Below, piece by piece: positions 6,535 through 14,622 of a DNA stretch of 26,393 nucleotides. Source of the stretch: Candidatus Bathyarchaeota archaeon (GTDB taxonomy: Archaea > Thermoproteota > Bathyarchaeia > TCS64); NCBI GenBank assembly GCA_014730055.1, contig WJIV01000275.1, positions 1-26,393 on the forward strand, written 5' to 3'. The notes under the pieces were generated by a model. That model was not told where the DNA came from, made no database searches, and worked only from the letters and a program-made list of their open reading frames with translations. A program made the translations under genes and the position numbers. How positions within the stretch are numbered: the first letter of the stretch is position 1; every line of letters begins with the position of its first letter.

Positions 6535-7598
6535 TGTCAGTAGTTAAACGAATTATTCAAGATAATCTCGAGCGAGTGGAAGTAGACGAGCTTTTAGCAG
6601 ATGAATACGAAGGCGCAGGATACGGAGGAATCACTCTTACTAAGACACCTCTAGGTACACAGATAAACCTATTTGCCATGAGGCCAGGAAGAGTCATTGG
6701 TAAACGGGGCAGAGCGATAAAAAGCGCATCAGAGAGGCTGGAGACGGAACTTGGTTTACCCAATCCTCAGATTACAGTAGTTGAGGTAGAAGTTCCTGAG
6801 ATGAACCCTCAGATAATGGCCTCAAGGGTGGCAAATGCTCTTGAAAGAGGAGTTCACTTCAGAAGAGCAATTTTTTGGAGCTTACGTAGGATCATGGATT
6901 CTGGCGCCATTGGTTGTGAAGTGATTCTCAAGGGACCTCTTAGAAGTTCTAGGTCTAGGTTTGAGAAAGTGGTAGAAGGTTATGTTCCCAAGAGCGGAGA
7001 TCCTGCTTTAAAGTTTGTCAGAACTGCAACAATGCACGTCAAAATGAAAAGAGGTGTTCTTGGAGTTACTGTAAATATTGTACCTCCTGATGCTAAATTC
7101 CCCGATAAGGTAGAACTGGGTGAACTACCGGATATCGAATATGAACTTCCGGAACCAGAGGAGGAACCTCTAACAGAAGAGGCTGCTGAAGCCGCAGAGG
7201 TCGAATTCGAAGCTGAAGTTATTGGGACCGTAGTCGAGTCTGAAAAAGACCGAGTCTCTGAAGAAGATGTTGAGACTTTGGAATTAGTTGAACAAGAAAT
7301 CGTCCAAAAAGAAGAAGTAGAGGAAGAGATCAAAGAAGATACTGAATCAAAAATCGTAATGGAAGATCTTGAAAAACTAGATGGAGTAGGCTCTACCTAC
7401 CAGAAACTATTGAAGGCGACAGGAGTTAACAATATCGAAAATCTTGCTTCTCGAGATCCTGAAGAACTTCTTGATAATATATTGAAAGTAAATGAAAAAG
7501 AGGATATTACTAAGCGACCTCCTGCCTTATCAAATGTAGAGGAATGGATTAGTAAAGCCCAAGAATTCAAATCTACACAATCAGAGGAGGAACCTTAG
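6534..7598 (+). CDS. rps3: Small subunit ribosomal protein S3 (uS3) with acidic linker and C-terminal HhH-like domain
   Basis: The protein has 354 residues, against roughly 200-240 in most archaea. Residues 1-195 are a normal S3: KH domain with GKRG at 56-59 and the C-terminal S3 domain (EVILKGPLRSSRSRFEK at 129-145), which binds 16S rRNA at the mRNA entry channel. Residues about 197-275 are a strongly acidic, low-complexity linker rich in Glu and Val. Residues about 276-345 form an additional folded-looking unit with a helix-hairpin-helix pattern (LEKLDGVGSTYQKLLKATGV, then IENLASRDPEELLDNI), as in the HhH/SAM-like domains that often bind nucleic acid. The frame is uninterrupted, so this is part of the protein. 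The tail would project at the mRNA entrance; its function is unknown. Confidence 0.95.
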   Translation: MSVVKRIIQDNLERVEVDELLADEYEGAGYGGITLTKTPLGTQINLFAMRPGRVIGKRGRAIKSASERLETELGLPNPQITVVEVEVPEMNPQIMASRVANALERGVHFRRAIFWSLRRIMDSGAIGCEVILKGPLRSSRSRFEKVVEGYVPKSGDPALKFVRTATMHVKMKRGVLGVTVNIVPPDAKFPDKVELGELPDIEYELPEPEEEPLTEEAAEAAEVEFEAEVIGTVVESEKDRVSEEDVETLELVEQEIVQKEEVEEEIKEDTESKIVMEDLEKLDGVGSTYQKLLKATGVNNIENLASRDPEELLDNILKVNEKEDITKRPPALSNVEEWISKAQEFKSTQSEEEP

Positions 7599-7601
7599 AG
7601 C

Positions 7602-7802
7602 ATGCCTATACTGTATATGGAACAGATTAGAGACATGTCATCTGAGGAAAGGGAAGAACGACTTCAGGAACTTCGAACAGAGCTAATCAAAATTCAAACA
7701 ACAATAAGGGCCGGAGGAGCTATTGAAAACCCTGGAAGAGTTAAATCAATAAAGAAAACGATAGCTCGAATACTAACCGTAACTAATGAGGAGGAAAAAT
7801 AG
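7602..7802 (+). CDS. rpl29: Large subunit ribosomal protein L29 (uL29)
   Basis: The protein has 66 residues, predicted as two antiparallel helices. IRDMSSEEREERLQELRTEL and the GGAIENPGRVKSIKKTIARI helix are typical of archaeal L29. It sits beside L23 at the tunnel exit. Its stop (7800-7802) overlaps the GTG start of Rpp29 by one base. In many euryarchaeotes a SUI1/eIF1-like gene follows L29; here it does not. Confidence 0.95.
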   Translation: MPILYMEQIRDMSSEEREERLQELRTELIKIQTTIRAGGAIENPGRVKSIKKTIARILTVTNEEEK

Positions 7803-8077
7803 TGGTTCGTAATCCGAATAATATCCTCCAACACGAGATTATTGGCTTAGATGTAAAAGTATTCAATGATAATTTGTGTACCAATGGAATAACAGGAAAA
7901 GTTGTTGATGAGACAATGAATACTTTGTTAATTAAAGCAGGTGAATTGAAGAGAATACCGAAGAAAAACACTGTATTTAAATTTAAGCTCAACAGTGAAG
8001 CGGTAAAAGTTGAGGGAGATGCCCTCATATCTAGACCTGAAGATAGAATAAAAAAATCAAAAAAGAGGAAATGGTAG
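7802..8077 (+). CDS. rnp1: Ribonuclease P protein component 1 (Rpp29/Pop4)
   Basis: The protein has 91 residues and starts at GTG 7802, coupled to L29 (TAGTG). The sequence shows the Sm-like beta-barrel of the Rpp29 family: LQHEIIGLDVKVF, GITGKVVDETMNTLLIKA and the end region RIPKKNTVFKF...GDALISRPEDRIKK with a basic tail. Rpp29 binds the specificity side of RNase P RNA together with Rpp21 and supports 5' tRNA maturation. Its location between L29 and S17 is the standard archaeal one, which supports the assignment. Confidence 0.95.
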   Translation: MVRNPNNILQHEIIGLDVKVFNDNLCTNGITGKVVDETMNTLLIKAGELKRIPKKNTVFKFKLNSEAVKVEGDALISRPEDRIKKSKKRKW

Positions 8078-8092
8078 GCGAGAAAAAAATTG

Positions 8093-8404
8093 ATGAGCCT
8101 TAAGGAACCAGATATTGAATGCGACGATAAAAGGTGTCCATTCCACGGTGAGTTAGCTGTACGTGGAAGAACATTAGAAGGTACTATAGTTAGTACCAGG
8201 ATGCAAAAATCAGTCGTCGTTCAGATGTCATATACACAGTTCGACAAGAAGTACGATAGATACGCAAGAATGAGTAGCAGAATAACCGCCCACAGTACTC
8301 CATGCCTACCAGTCAAAATAGGGGATATTGTAAGAATTGCTGAATGTAGACCTCTCAGCAAGACCAAGAATTTTGTTATAGTCGAAATACTTGAGGAGGC
8401 CTAA
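8093..8404 (+). CDS. rps17: Small subunit ribosomal protein S17 (uS17)
   Basis: The protein has 103 residues from ATG 8093. A TTG directly before it (8090) would add one residue; neither has a well-spaced Shine-Dalgarno site, so the start is uncertain by one codon. It contains the archaeal CPFHG segment near residue 16, the OB-fold core EGTIVSTRMQKSVVVQ and KYDRYARMSSRITAHSTPCL, and ends with IGDIVRIAECRPLSKTKNFV. S17 is a primary binder of the 16S rRNA 5' domain. Confidence 0.95.
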   Translation: MSLKEPDIECDDKRCPFHGELAVRGRTLEGTIVSTRMQKSVVVQMSYTQFDKKYDRYARMSSRITAHSTPCLPVKIGDIVRIAECRPLSKTKNFVIVEILEEA

Positions 8405-8406
8405 AA

Positions 8407-8826
8407 ATGTCGAAGAGGATTAAGCGTAGAATATTACCGAGGCGCAAGACTTCTGGAGGACTTACTATAGGTAGTGTCATCAACTGCGCCGATAATACCG
8501 GTGCAAGGCGTCTCAAGATAGTACAAATGGTAGGATACAAAGGGAGACGAAGAAGATTACCAAGTATTGGTATAGGTGATCTAGTAATAGCATCCTGCCG
8601 TGAAGGAACCCCAGAAATGAGAAGACAGCTTTTCAATGCAGTGATAGTCCGTCAAAAACGTCCTTACAGAAGGAATGATGGCATGAGAATCCAGTTTGAG
8701 GATAATGCTGCAATCATATTAACACCTGAAGGAACTATGAGGGGATCAGACATAAAGGGACCTGTTGCAAGAGAAGCTGTAAACCGATGGCCTAGAATTG
8801 GAAATATAGCAAGGATGGTAGTATAA
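8407..8826 (+). CDS. rpl14: Large subunit ribosomal protein L14 (uL14)
   Basis: The protein has 139 residues. It shows the family core: GSVINCADNTGARRLKIVQM, IGIGDLVIASCREGTPEMRR, VRQKRPYRRNDGMRIQFEDN and GSDIKGPVAREAVNRWPRIG. It forms an intersubunit bridge near the GTPase centre. GGAGG at 8395-8399 lies seven bases before the ATG, within the end of S17. Confidence 0.97.
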   Translation: MSKRIKRRILPRRKTSGGLTIGSVINCADNTGARRLKIVQMVGYKGRRRRLPSIGIGDLVIASCREGTPEMRRQLFNAVIVRQKRPYRRNDGMRIQFEDNAAIILTPEGTMRGSDIKGPVAREAVNRWPRIGNIARMVV

Positions 8827-9200
8827 TGAAGTCATCTAAGCCATCCACAAGTAGGAAAATAATGTATAATGCCCCTCAGCATATAAAAAGAAAGATGATT
8901 TCTGCTCCACTATCCCCAAGCCTAAGAGCAGAATATGGAACAAGGAGCATGCCTGTTGTAGAAGATGATACTGTTTCTATCACTAAAGGAGATCGTAAAC
9001 TTGCCGAAGGACGAGTAATTAGGGTAAATACAGATAAGCAAACTATCAACATCGAAGGCGTTACAAGGACAAGATTAGACGGGTCTACTGTTCATCTTCC
9101 AATCCGAGCCGAAAATGTGATGATTACAAGACTCCACCTAGACGATGAATGGAGACGAAGAATATTAGAGCGTAAAAGCTTTAGTGCGGAGGAGAGTTAA
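8826..9200 (+). CDS. rpl24: Large subunit ribosomal protein L24 (uL24)
   Basis: The protein has 124 residues, with start and L14 stop joined as TAATG. The archaeal/eukaryotic N-terminal part (SRKIMYNAPQHIKRKMISA, SPSLRAEYGTRSMPV) precedes a KOW motif (DDTVSITKGDRKLAEGRVIRV) at about residues 46-66. L24 starts assembly at the 5' end of 23S rRNA. Confidence 0.96.
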   Translation: MKSSKPSTSRKIMYNAPQHIKRKMISAPLSPSLRAEYGTRSMPVVEDDTVSITKGDRKLAEGRVIRVNTDKQTINIEGVTRTRLDGSTVHLPIRAENVMITRLHLDDEWRRRILERKSFSAEES

Positions 9201-9938
9201 ATGGGCAACAAAGGACCAACAAGACACTTAAAGCGACATCAGAGCCCTAGTTTATGGCCTATACCTAGGAAAACCGGAAAATGGGCAATAAGAACTAGCC
9301 CGGGGCCTCATAAACTTGAGACTTCAATACCTATTACTATTCTTTTAAGAAACGAATTAGGTTACGCAGAAACGGCAAAAGAAGCTAAAATCATAGTCAA
9401 AGAAGGAAAAGTCCTTGTAGATGGAAGAATTAGATGGGATGAAAAGTTCCCATTAGGGCTTATGGACGTACTGAGCCTTCCTCTTCTAGGTGAACACTAT
9501 AGAGTCCTACCCGACCACGGTGGAAAATTAAGATTACTCAAAATCGATGAGGTAGAAGCTAATAGAAAATTATGTAAAATAACAGGAAAAAGTACAATCA
9601 AAGGAGGAAATATACAATTAAACCTCCATGATGGGAAAAACTTGTCAATACAGGCAGAAGCGGACAGATATAACGTTGATGATGTTCTTGTTATCAGTCT
9701 ACCTGAAAAAGAAATTCAGGATCATATAGAATTCAAGGAGATGCAGCAGGCCATAATAATTGGAGGAAAGAGTCAGGGAGCTCAGGGCCTGATAATTGGA
9801 TTAGGACCAGAGCCAGGATGGAAGAAAACTGCAACCCTCAGGACCCCAGATGGAGAGGATATTAGAACTTTAGCTGATTATGTTTTTGTAGTGGGTACTA
9901 ACACTCCGGTTATCAAGCTGAATGAGGGAGAAGAGTAA
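9201..9938 (+). CDS. rps4e: Small subunit ribosomal protein S4e (eS4)
   Basis: The protein has 245 residues and is found only in archaea and eukaryotes. The N-terminal GNKGPTRHLKRHQSPSLWP is followed by an S4-type RNA-binding segment (AKIIVKEGKVLVDGRIRWD, about 60-80), the central S4e domain and a C-terminal KOW-like stretch (IIIGGKSQGAQGLIIGLGPE near 190). It begins immediately after the L24 stop, with GGAGGAGAG in the end of L24 serving as ribosome-binding site. Confidence 0.97.
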   Translation: MGNKGPTRHLKRHQSPSLWPIPRKTGKWAIRTSPGPHKLETSIPITILLRNELGYAETAKEAKIIVKEGKVLVDGRIRWDEKFPLGLMDVLSLPLLGEHYRVLPDHGGKLRLLKIDEVEANRKLCKITGKSTIKGGNIQLNLHDGKNLSIQAEADRYNVDDVLVISLPEKEIQDHIEFKEMQQAIIIGGKSQGAQGLIIGLGPEPGWKKTATLRTPDGEDIRTLADYVFVVGTNTPVIKLNEGEE

Positions 9939-10453
9939 TGTCTCAAATAAACCCCATGAAGAAAATACAAATTGGTAAAGTAGTTGTTAATGTATCAGTA
10001 GGACAATCAGGTCAGCCTTTGAATAATGCCATGACAATAGTTGAACAGATTACGGGTCAACAGCCTTGTCAAAGGGTGGCCAAGCAGACGGTTAGACAAT
10101 TTGGGATTAGAAAAGGTGAACCAATTGCATGTATGGTTACCTTAAGAGGGGAAAAAGCTGAAGAATTTTTAATTAAAGCATTTCGAGCATTAAGAAATCA
10201 AGTTAAGGCGAGGAGTTTTGATGAAAATGGAAACTTCGCCTTTGGGATAAGTGAACACATAGATATACCTGGCACTCGATATAATCCAAACCTTGGCATA
10301 ATAGGTATGGATGTAATAGTAACCTTAGAGAGGCCAGGTTATAGGGTTAAAAGAAGAAAAAGGGCACGTTCGAATGTTGGCAGCCTTCATAGAGTATCTC
10401 CTGAAGAGGGAATAGAGTATATAAAAGAAAAATTTGGAGTAGAGGTAGTGTAA
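9938..10453 (+). CDS. rpl5: Large subunit ribosomal protein L5 (uL5)
   Basis: The protein has 171 residues. [20 protein letters not shown], the [23 protein letters not shown] core and the [20 protein letters not shown] loop identify archaeal L5, which binds 5S rRNA and the P-site tRNA at the central protuberance. Start and S4e stop overlap as TAATG. Confidence 0.97.
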   Translation: MSQINPMKKIQIGKVVVNVSVGQSGQPLNNAMTIVEQITGQQPCQRVAKQTVRQFGIRKGEPIACMVTLRGEKAEEFLIKAFRALRNQVKARSFDENGNFAFGISEHIDIPGTRYNPNLGIIGMDVIVTLERPGYRVKRRKRARSNVGSLHRVSPEEGIEYIKEKFGVEVV

Positions 10454-10458
10454 ATTCA

Positions 10459-10620
10459 ATGAGTCAACAAGAACCGAAAGAAAGAGACTACGGTAAAGGA
10501 AGCAGGGCATGCAAGAGATGTGGAACCAAGAACGGCCTAATAAGACGTTATGGACTTAACATCTGCAGACAGTGCTTCCGGGAAGTAGCTGAAAAAATTG
10601 GATTCAAGAAATATAGGTGA
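10459..10620 (+). CDS. rps14: Small subunit ribosomal protein S14, zinc-binding type (uS14)
   Basis: A 53-residue protein read from ATG 10459 to TGA 10618-10620. The sequence has the zinc ribbon CKRC (residues 18-21) and CRQC (residues 36-39), with [14 protein letters not shown] between and the terminal [14 protein letters not shown], which is diagnostic of archaeal S14. It sits five bases after L5 and seven before S8, its standard place. Being short, it is easily missed by length-based gene calling. Confidence 0.96.
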   Translation: MSQQEPKERDYGKGSRACKRCGTKNGLIRRYGLNICRQCFREVAEKIGFKKYR

Positions 10621-10627
10621 TTAATAA

Positions 10628-11011
10628 ATGGAACCACTAGTTAATGCACTTAATACAATAATGTCTCATGAAGAGAGACGAAAAACAGAGTGCATCATAG
10701 CCCCAGCATCTGATCTAGTAGGTCGGGTACTTAGGCTCTTCCAATCAAAAGGATACGTAGGAGAGATAGAGTACATAGATGATGGACGTCAAGGAAAATT
10801 TAGAGTCCAGTTATTTGGTAGAATAAACGAGAGCAAAGCCATATCTCCCCGGTTTAAGACCAAGGTCTCTGAGATGGAGAAATGGGAGAAGATATATCTA
10901 CCAAGTAGGACTCTTGGCACGCTGATCATCTCAACATCTAAAGGCATACTTGATCATAATCAAGCTAAAGAAGAACACGTAGGTGGCATACTGCTAGCTT
11001 ACGTATATTAA
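10628..11011 (+). CDS. rps8: Small subunit ribosomal protein S8 (uS8)
   Basis: The protein has 127 residues. It has the N-terminal PLVNALNTIMSHEERRKTEC, the central VGRVLRLFQSKGYVGEIEYI and the C-terminal signature PSRTLGTLIISTSKGILDHNQA with GGILLAYVY. S8 binds helix 21 of 16S rRNA. GGTGATT at 10616-10622 overlaps the S14 stop and serves the ATG at 10628. Confidence 0.96.
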   Translation: MEPLVNALNTIMSHEERRKTECIIAPASDLVGRVLRLFQSKGYVGEIEYIDDGRQGKFRVQLFGRINESKAISPRFKTKVSEMEKWEKIYLPSRTLGTLIISTSKGILDHNQAKEEHVGGILLAYVY

Positions 11012-11022
11012 GGTGAATAAAA

Positions 11023-11556
11023 GTGACTGTTGAAATAGTTGAAAACACTGTGGATATACCCGATGACGTAAACCTGACCCTTCAAGGAAATAAGGTTGCA
11101 GTCACAGGACCAAACGGCAAAGTTGAAAGAGATTTTAGCCATGCCAGACTAAACATTAGTTATACTGATAGCATGTTTAGAGTTTGGGCTGAAAATCCAA
11201 GAAAGAAGGAAGCATCTCTTGTAAACACTTTAACAAGCCATGTAAAGAATATGGTGAAAGGAGTTACTGAGGGATTTACATATTATCTAAAAATTGTGTT
11301 CATCCACTTTCCTATGAATTTTCAGGTACAAGGAAAAAAACTCATAATAAACAACTTTATTGGAGAACAAGAACCTAGAACTGCAAAGATACTTCCAGGG
11401 GTAGAGGTAAAAGTCGATGGCGATGATATTATCGTATCGGGGCCAGATATAGAAGCTGTCGGGCAAACCGCTGCAAATATACAACAATCAACACATATTC
11501 GGAATAAAGATCTTCGAAAATTCCTCGATGGAATATACGTATACAAAAAGGAGTGA
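11023..11556 (+). CDS. rpl6: Large subunit ribosomal protein L6 (uL6)
   Basis: The protein has 177 residues from a GTG codon, supported by AGGTGA at 11011-11016 seven bases upstream. It shows two repeated L6 folds: VNLTLQGNKVAVTGPNGKVE in the N-terminal half and LPGVEVKVDGDDIIVSGPDIEAV in the C-terminal half, then the DLRKFLDGIYVYKKE end. It lies near the sarcin-ricin loop and factor-binding site. Confidence 0.97.
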   Translation: MTVEIVENTVDIPDDVNLTLQGNKVAVTGPNGKVERDFSHARLNISYTDSMFRVWAENPRKKEASLVNTLTSHVKNMVKGVTEGFTYYLKIVFIHFPMNFQVQGKKLIINNFIGEQEPRTAKILPGVEVKVDGDDIIVSGPDIEAVGQTAANIQQSTHIRNKDLRKFLDGIYVYKKE

Positions 11557-11562
11557 CAATTA

Positions 11563-12042
11563 ATGAATGAAAAAGAAAAAAAGCGGTTACTAAAAATTAG
11601 GAAAAATATTGATAAAAAGCGCCCTCACTTTAAACGATTCGAATCATGGAGATTTAAAAGAATCCCTGATCAGTGGAGAAAGCCAACTGGTATAGATAAC
11701 AAAATGCGCCGAGAACTTGCAGGTTGGCCAAAGACAGTTAAGGTCGGTTATCGTGGACCCTCAGCTGTAAGAGGACTCCATCCCTCAGGATATGAGGAAG
11801 TACTGGTTTGGAACCCTAAGGACCTTAATGATATAAATCCTGATAAACAGGTTGTTAGAATAGGAGGTTCTGTTGGTGGAAGAAAAAAGGAGTTAATTAA
11901 CACCAAAGCAGAGGAACTTAATATCCACGTCTTAAACCCAGGACGTCAGGAACCAATTTTTGAAGAATTCGAAGCTCTTGAAGATGATGAAATCGATGAG
12001 TTTGAAGAACTAGATGAACAAGCTGAGGAGACTGAAGAATGA
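11563..12042 (+). CDS. rpl32e: Large subunit ribosomal protein L32e (eL32) with acidic tail
   Basis: The protein has 159 residues. The L32e core is clear: RPHFKRFESWRFKRIPDQWR, RPTGID-like KPTGIDNKMRR and VGYRGPSAVRGLHPSGYEEV. After GRQEP near residue 130 the protein continues with about 28 residues that are mostly Glu and Asp. Archaeal L32e usually ends close to the folded core, so this acidic tail is an extension. It may keep the otherwise very basic protein soluble before assembly, or contact a factor. The ATG of L19e overlaps the stop. Confidence 0.95.
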   Translation: MNEKEKKRLLKIRKNIDKKRPHFKRFESWRFKRIPDQWRKPTGIDNKMRRELAGWPKTVKVGYRGPSAVRGLHPSGYEEVLVWNPKDLNDINPDKQVVRIGGSVGGRKKELINTKAEELNIHVLNPGRQEPIFEEFEALEDDEIDEFEELDEQAEETEE

Positions 12043-12497
12043 ACCTAAGTAGTCAAAGGAGACTAGCAGCTGACGTTCTCGACTGTGGGGAAAACCGTGT
12101 ATGGATTGACCCAGAGAGAGCTTATGAGATCAGTATGGCTATCACAAGAGATGAAATTAGAACACTCATAAAAGAAGGAGCAATAAAAGCCAAGCAAGAG
12201 GAAAGTCAGAGCAGAGGAAGAGCTAGAAGGTTATCTGAAAAGAAAAAGAAAGGACGAAGAATAGGACCAGGTACAAAAAAAGGTAAAAAATATTCCGTTG
12301 TTTCTAAAAAACAAAGATGGATCAATAGAATAAGAGCCCAAAGGAAACATCTAAGGGAAATGAGAGAAAATAGAACCATAACAGTCAACACATATAGAAG
12401 ACTATATAGAAAAGCAAAAGGCGGAGAATTTAGAAGTATAGCAGAGCTAGATCGATACATTAATGAGAATAACTTAAGGAGGCGTACATTTGGGTAA
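12039..12497 (+). CDS. rpl19e: Large subunit ribosomal protein L19e (eL19)
   Basis: The protein has 152 residues, normal for archaea. The N-terminal LSSQRRLAADVLDCGENRVW and IDPERAYEISMAITRDEIR are canonical, as is the basic middle (RRIGPGTKKGKKYSVVSKKQRWINRIR). The gene starts in an ATGA overlap with L32e and its end carries the GGAGG Shine-Dalgarno sequence of L18. Confidence 0.97.
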   Translation: MNLSSQRRLAADVLDCGENRVWIDPERAYEISMAITRDEIRTLIKEGAIKAKQEESQSRGRARRLSEKKKKGRRIGPGTKKGKKYSVVSKKQRWINRIRAQRKHLREMRENRTITVNTYRRLYRKAKGGEFRSIAELDRYINENNLRRRTFG

Positions 12498-13077
12498 AGG
12501 ACCAAGGTTTAGAGTACCTTATAGACGCAGAAGAGAGAAGAAGACTGACTACGCCGCTAGAAGAATAATGGCCACCTCAGATAAACCAAGATTTGTAATC
12601 AGAATATCAAATCGAAATATCCTAGTACAAGTTATCGAATCAAGACTTGAAGGTGACTATGTCATCATAGAAGTACATAGCAACGAACTTTACGATATGG
12701 GTTGGAGAGCAAGTAGCAAAAATACACCAGCAGCATATCTAGTTGGATATTTTGCTGGATTAAAAGCACAAGATGCAGGCATAAGTGAAGTCATTCTTGA
12801 TATGGGTCTGAAAAGATCAACAAAAGGAAACAAAATATTTGCAGTCGTAAAAGGCGCAAATGATGCCGGATTATATGTTCCATGCGATTCCGACGTTATA
12901 CCCTCACCTGAACAGATTGATGGGAGTATAATCTCGGAGTACGCTAAACAGATGGAAGACCCCCTCGAGTACGAGAGAAGGTTCTCATTCTACCTTCGAC
13001 GCGGACTGAGACCCGAGTCTCTCCCGGAACACTTCGAAGAGGTCAAAACACGAATAGAGGAGAATAGCGTTGAGTAG
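12490..13077 (+). CDS. rpl18: Large subunit ribosomal protein L18 (uL18)
   Basis: The protein has 195 residues. The start is a TTG at 12490, decided by AAGGAGG at 12476-12482 seven bases upstream, and the resulting N-terminus GKGPRFRVPYRRRREKKTDY is the expected one. The core includes RISNRNILVQVIE, TPAAYLVGYFAGLKAQDAGI and ILDMGLKRSTKGNKIFAVVKGANDAG. L18 holds 5S rRNA on the large subunit. It overlaps L19e by eight bases. Confidence 0.96.
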   Translation: MGKGPRFRVPYRRRREKKTDYAARRIMATSDKPRFVIRISNRNILVQVIESRLEGDYVIIEVHSNELYDMGWRASSKNTPAAYLVGYFAGLKAQDAGISEVILDMGLKRSTKGNKIFAVVKGANDAGLYVPCDSDVIPSPEQIDGSIISEYAKQMEDPLEYERRFSFYLRRGLRPESLPEHFEEVKTRIEENSVE

Positions 13078-13705
13078 AAGAAGACAAGACCCACTTGAAA
13101 CATGGGTACCGAAAACAAGCCTTGGAAGAAAGGTATTTGATGGTCAGATCTCATCAATATACGAGATTTTTCAAGAAGGCGAGAAAATCAGAGAAGTCGA
13201 GATTGTGGATGTACTAGTTCCTAATCTAAGGGACGATGTTATAGACATAAACCTTGTTCAAAAGCAAACGGACGCAGGCGAATCGAGCAGATTCACTGCG
13301 TTAGTAGCTGTAGGAAACGAGAGCGGTCTCATAGGTGTAGGCATAGGAAAAGCTCAGAGAGTACGTACCGCCATAGAGAAAGGAATAAGACTAGCAAAGT
13401 TAAACATACACCCTGTAAGAACAGGTTGTGGCAGTTGGGAGTGTGACTGTGGAGAAAGACACTCTCTACCATTCAAGATTGATGGAAAAGCGGGTAGCGT
13501 AACTGTCACTTTAATGCCCGGACCACAAGGTCTTGGGCTGGTTGCTGGAGATACAGCAAAACAAGTTCTTCGTTTGGCAGGCATTCAGGATTGCTGGAGT
13601 AAGAGCATAGGACAGACTACTACAACTAACAGCTTTGCACTTGCAACCTTTAATGCTCTAAAGAACACTATGAAGGTCATGACTCCACAGGACTGGTCGA
13701 TGTAA
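13070..13705 (+). CDS. rps5: Small subunit ribosomal protein S5 (uS5)
   Basis: The protein has 211 residues from TTG 13070, which overlaps L18 by eight bases; AGAGGAGA at 13056-13063 is the ribosome-binding site. The double-stranded RNA-binding part (about 60-130) contains FTALVAVGNESGLIGVGIGK. The archaeal Cys cluster CGSWECDCGERHS follows near residue 122, and the C-terminal domain has VTLMPGPQGLGLVAGDTAKQ. S5 lies at the mRNA entry and decoding region beside S3 and S4. Confidence 0.96.
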   Translation: MSRRRQDPLETWVPKTSLGRKVFDGQISSIYEIFQEGEKIREVEIVDVLVPNLRDDVIDINLVQKQTDAGESSRFTALVAVGNESGLIGVGIGKAQRVRTAIEKGIRLAKLNIHPVRTGCGSWECDCGERHSLPFKIDGKAGSVTVTLMPGPQGLGLVAGDTAKQVLRLAGIQDCWSKSIGQTTTTNSFALATFNALKNTMKVMTPQDWSM

Positions 13706-13706
13706 G

Positions 13707-14180
13707 ATGGAGAAAAAGACCCTTTTAGCCATAAGAATTAGAGGGACATTAAATATCCCTGGAAGGGTAAAAGACACACTCCGTATGCTTCGAATAGATA
13801 GAAATAACTACGCTACACTTCTTGATGATAGGCCTGACTATCAGGGAATGCTTCACATGGCTAAAGATTATATCACTTGGGGCGAACCAGATAAGGAAAC
13901 AATTAAATTGCTACTTGAGAAGAGGGGAGAAATTCCAGGTGGAAAGAAGCTCACTGAGGAAAAACTAAGCGATTTGGGATATACTAGCTTTGAGGAGATA
14001 GCTGAATCCATATATAACTGTGAAGTCGAACTGAATAGGATTGAAGGATTAAAACCATTTTTTAGACTTCATCCCCCAAGGAAAGGATTCAAGTCATCAG
14101 TCAAAAGATCATACAAAAATAAGGGCGAACTCGGATATAGAGGAGAAGACATAAACGAGTTAGCAAGGAGAATGACTTAA
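13707..14180 (+). CDS. rpl30: Large subunit ribosomal protein L30 (uL30)
   Basis: The protein has 157 residues, the long archaeal/eukaryotic form. The N-terminal ferredoxin-like part (LLAIRIRGTLNIPGRVKDTL, LRIDRNNYATLLDD) is followed by the archaeal-specific half ending FRLHPPRKGFKSSVKRSY. The gene begins one base after the S5 stop. Confidence 0.96.
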   Translation: MEKKTLLAIRIRGTLNIPGRVKDTLRMLRIDRNNYATLLDDRPDYQGMLHMAKDYITWGEPDKETIKLLLEKRGEIPGGKKLTEEKLSDLGYTSFEEIAESIYNCEVELNRIEGLKPFFRLHPPRKGFKSSVKRSYKNKGELGYRGEDINELARRMT

Positions 14181-14182
14181 CA

Positions 14183-14611
14183 ATGCCGACAAGAAAACGT
14201 AAAAGCAGAAAACAACGTGGCAGCAGATACTGCGGTTGGGGACAAGTAGGCCAACACAGAAAGTCAGGTGGCCGTGGAGGAAAAGGCAAGGCAGGCGGTA
14301 GAAAGCATTTCTGGATACGCACTGTCAAGTACAATCGCAATAGATACCGAGATATTGGGTTTAAACCTCCATCTTCACTTGAACCAGAACAGGAGATTAT
14401 CAATGTTGGAGAGCTTGAGCACATAGCAAGACAGATACATGGAGAATACGATCTAACAGATTTCGGAGAACTTGATTTAACTCAACTTGGTATTGATAAA
14501 CTTCTTGGAAGAGGAAAAATCAATGTACCTCTAAATGTCAAAGTTAGTGAGATATCCATGAGTGCCAGGGAAAAGATAGAGGAAGCTGGCGGGTCTATTA
14601 TCGAAGAATAG
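14183..14611 (+). CDS. rpl15: Large subunit ribosomal protein L15 (uL15)
   Basis: The protein has 142 residues. The glycine- and arginine-rich N-terminus (RGSRYCGWGQVGQHRKSGGR and GGKGKAGGRKHFW) threads into 23S rRNA. The C-terminal domain includes LGRGKINVPLNVKVSEISMS and AREKIEEAGGSI. The basic N-terminus is followed by a markedly acidic middle, as usual for archaeal L15. It lies directly before SecY, as in most archaea. Confidence 0.96.
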   Translation: MPTRKRKSRKQRGSRYCGWGQVGQHRKSGGRGGKGKAGGRKHFWIRTVKYNRNRYRDIGFKPPSSLEPEQEIINVGELEHIARQIHGEYDLTDFGELDLTQLGIDKLLGRGKINVPLNVKVSEISMSAREKIEEAGGSIIEE

Positions 14612-14622
14612 GAGATGTAAAA

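Noticed and set aside
14101..14424. 107-codon minus-strand frame under L30 and L15
   Set aside because: Composition rich in Ser, Pro and Leu is explained by the complement of the basic Gly/Arg-rich L15 code.
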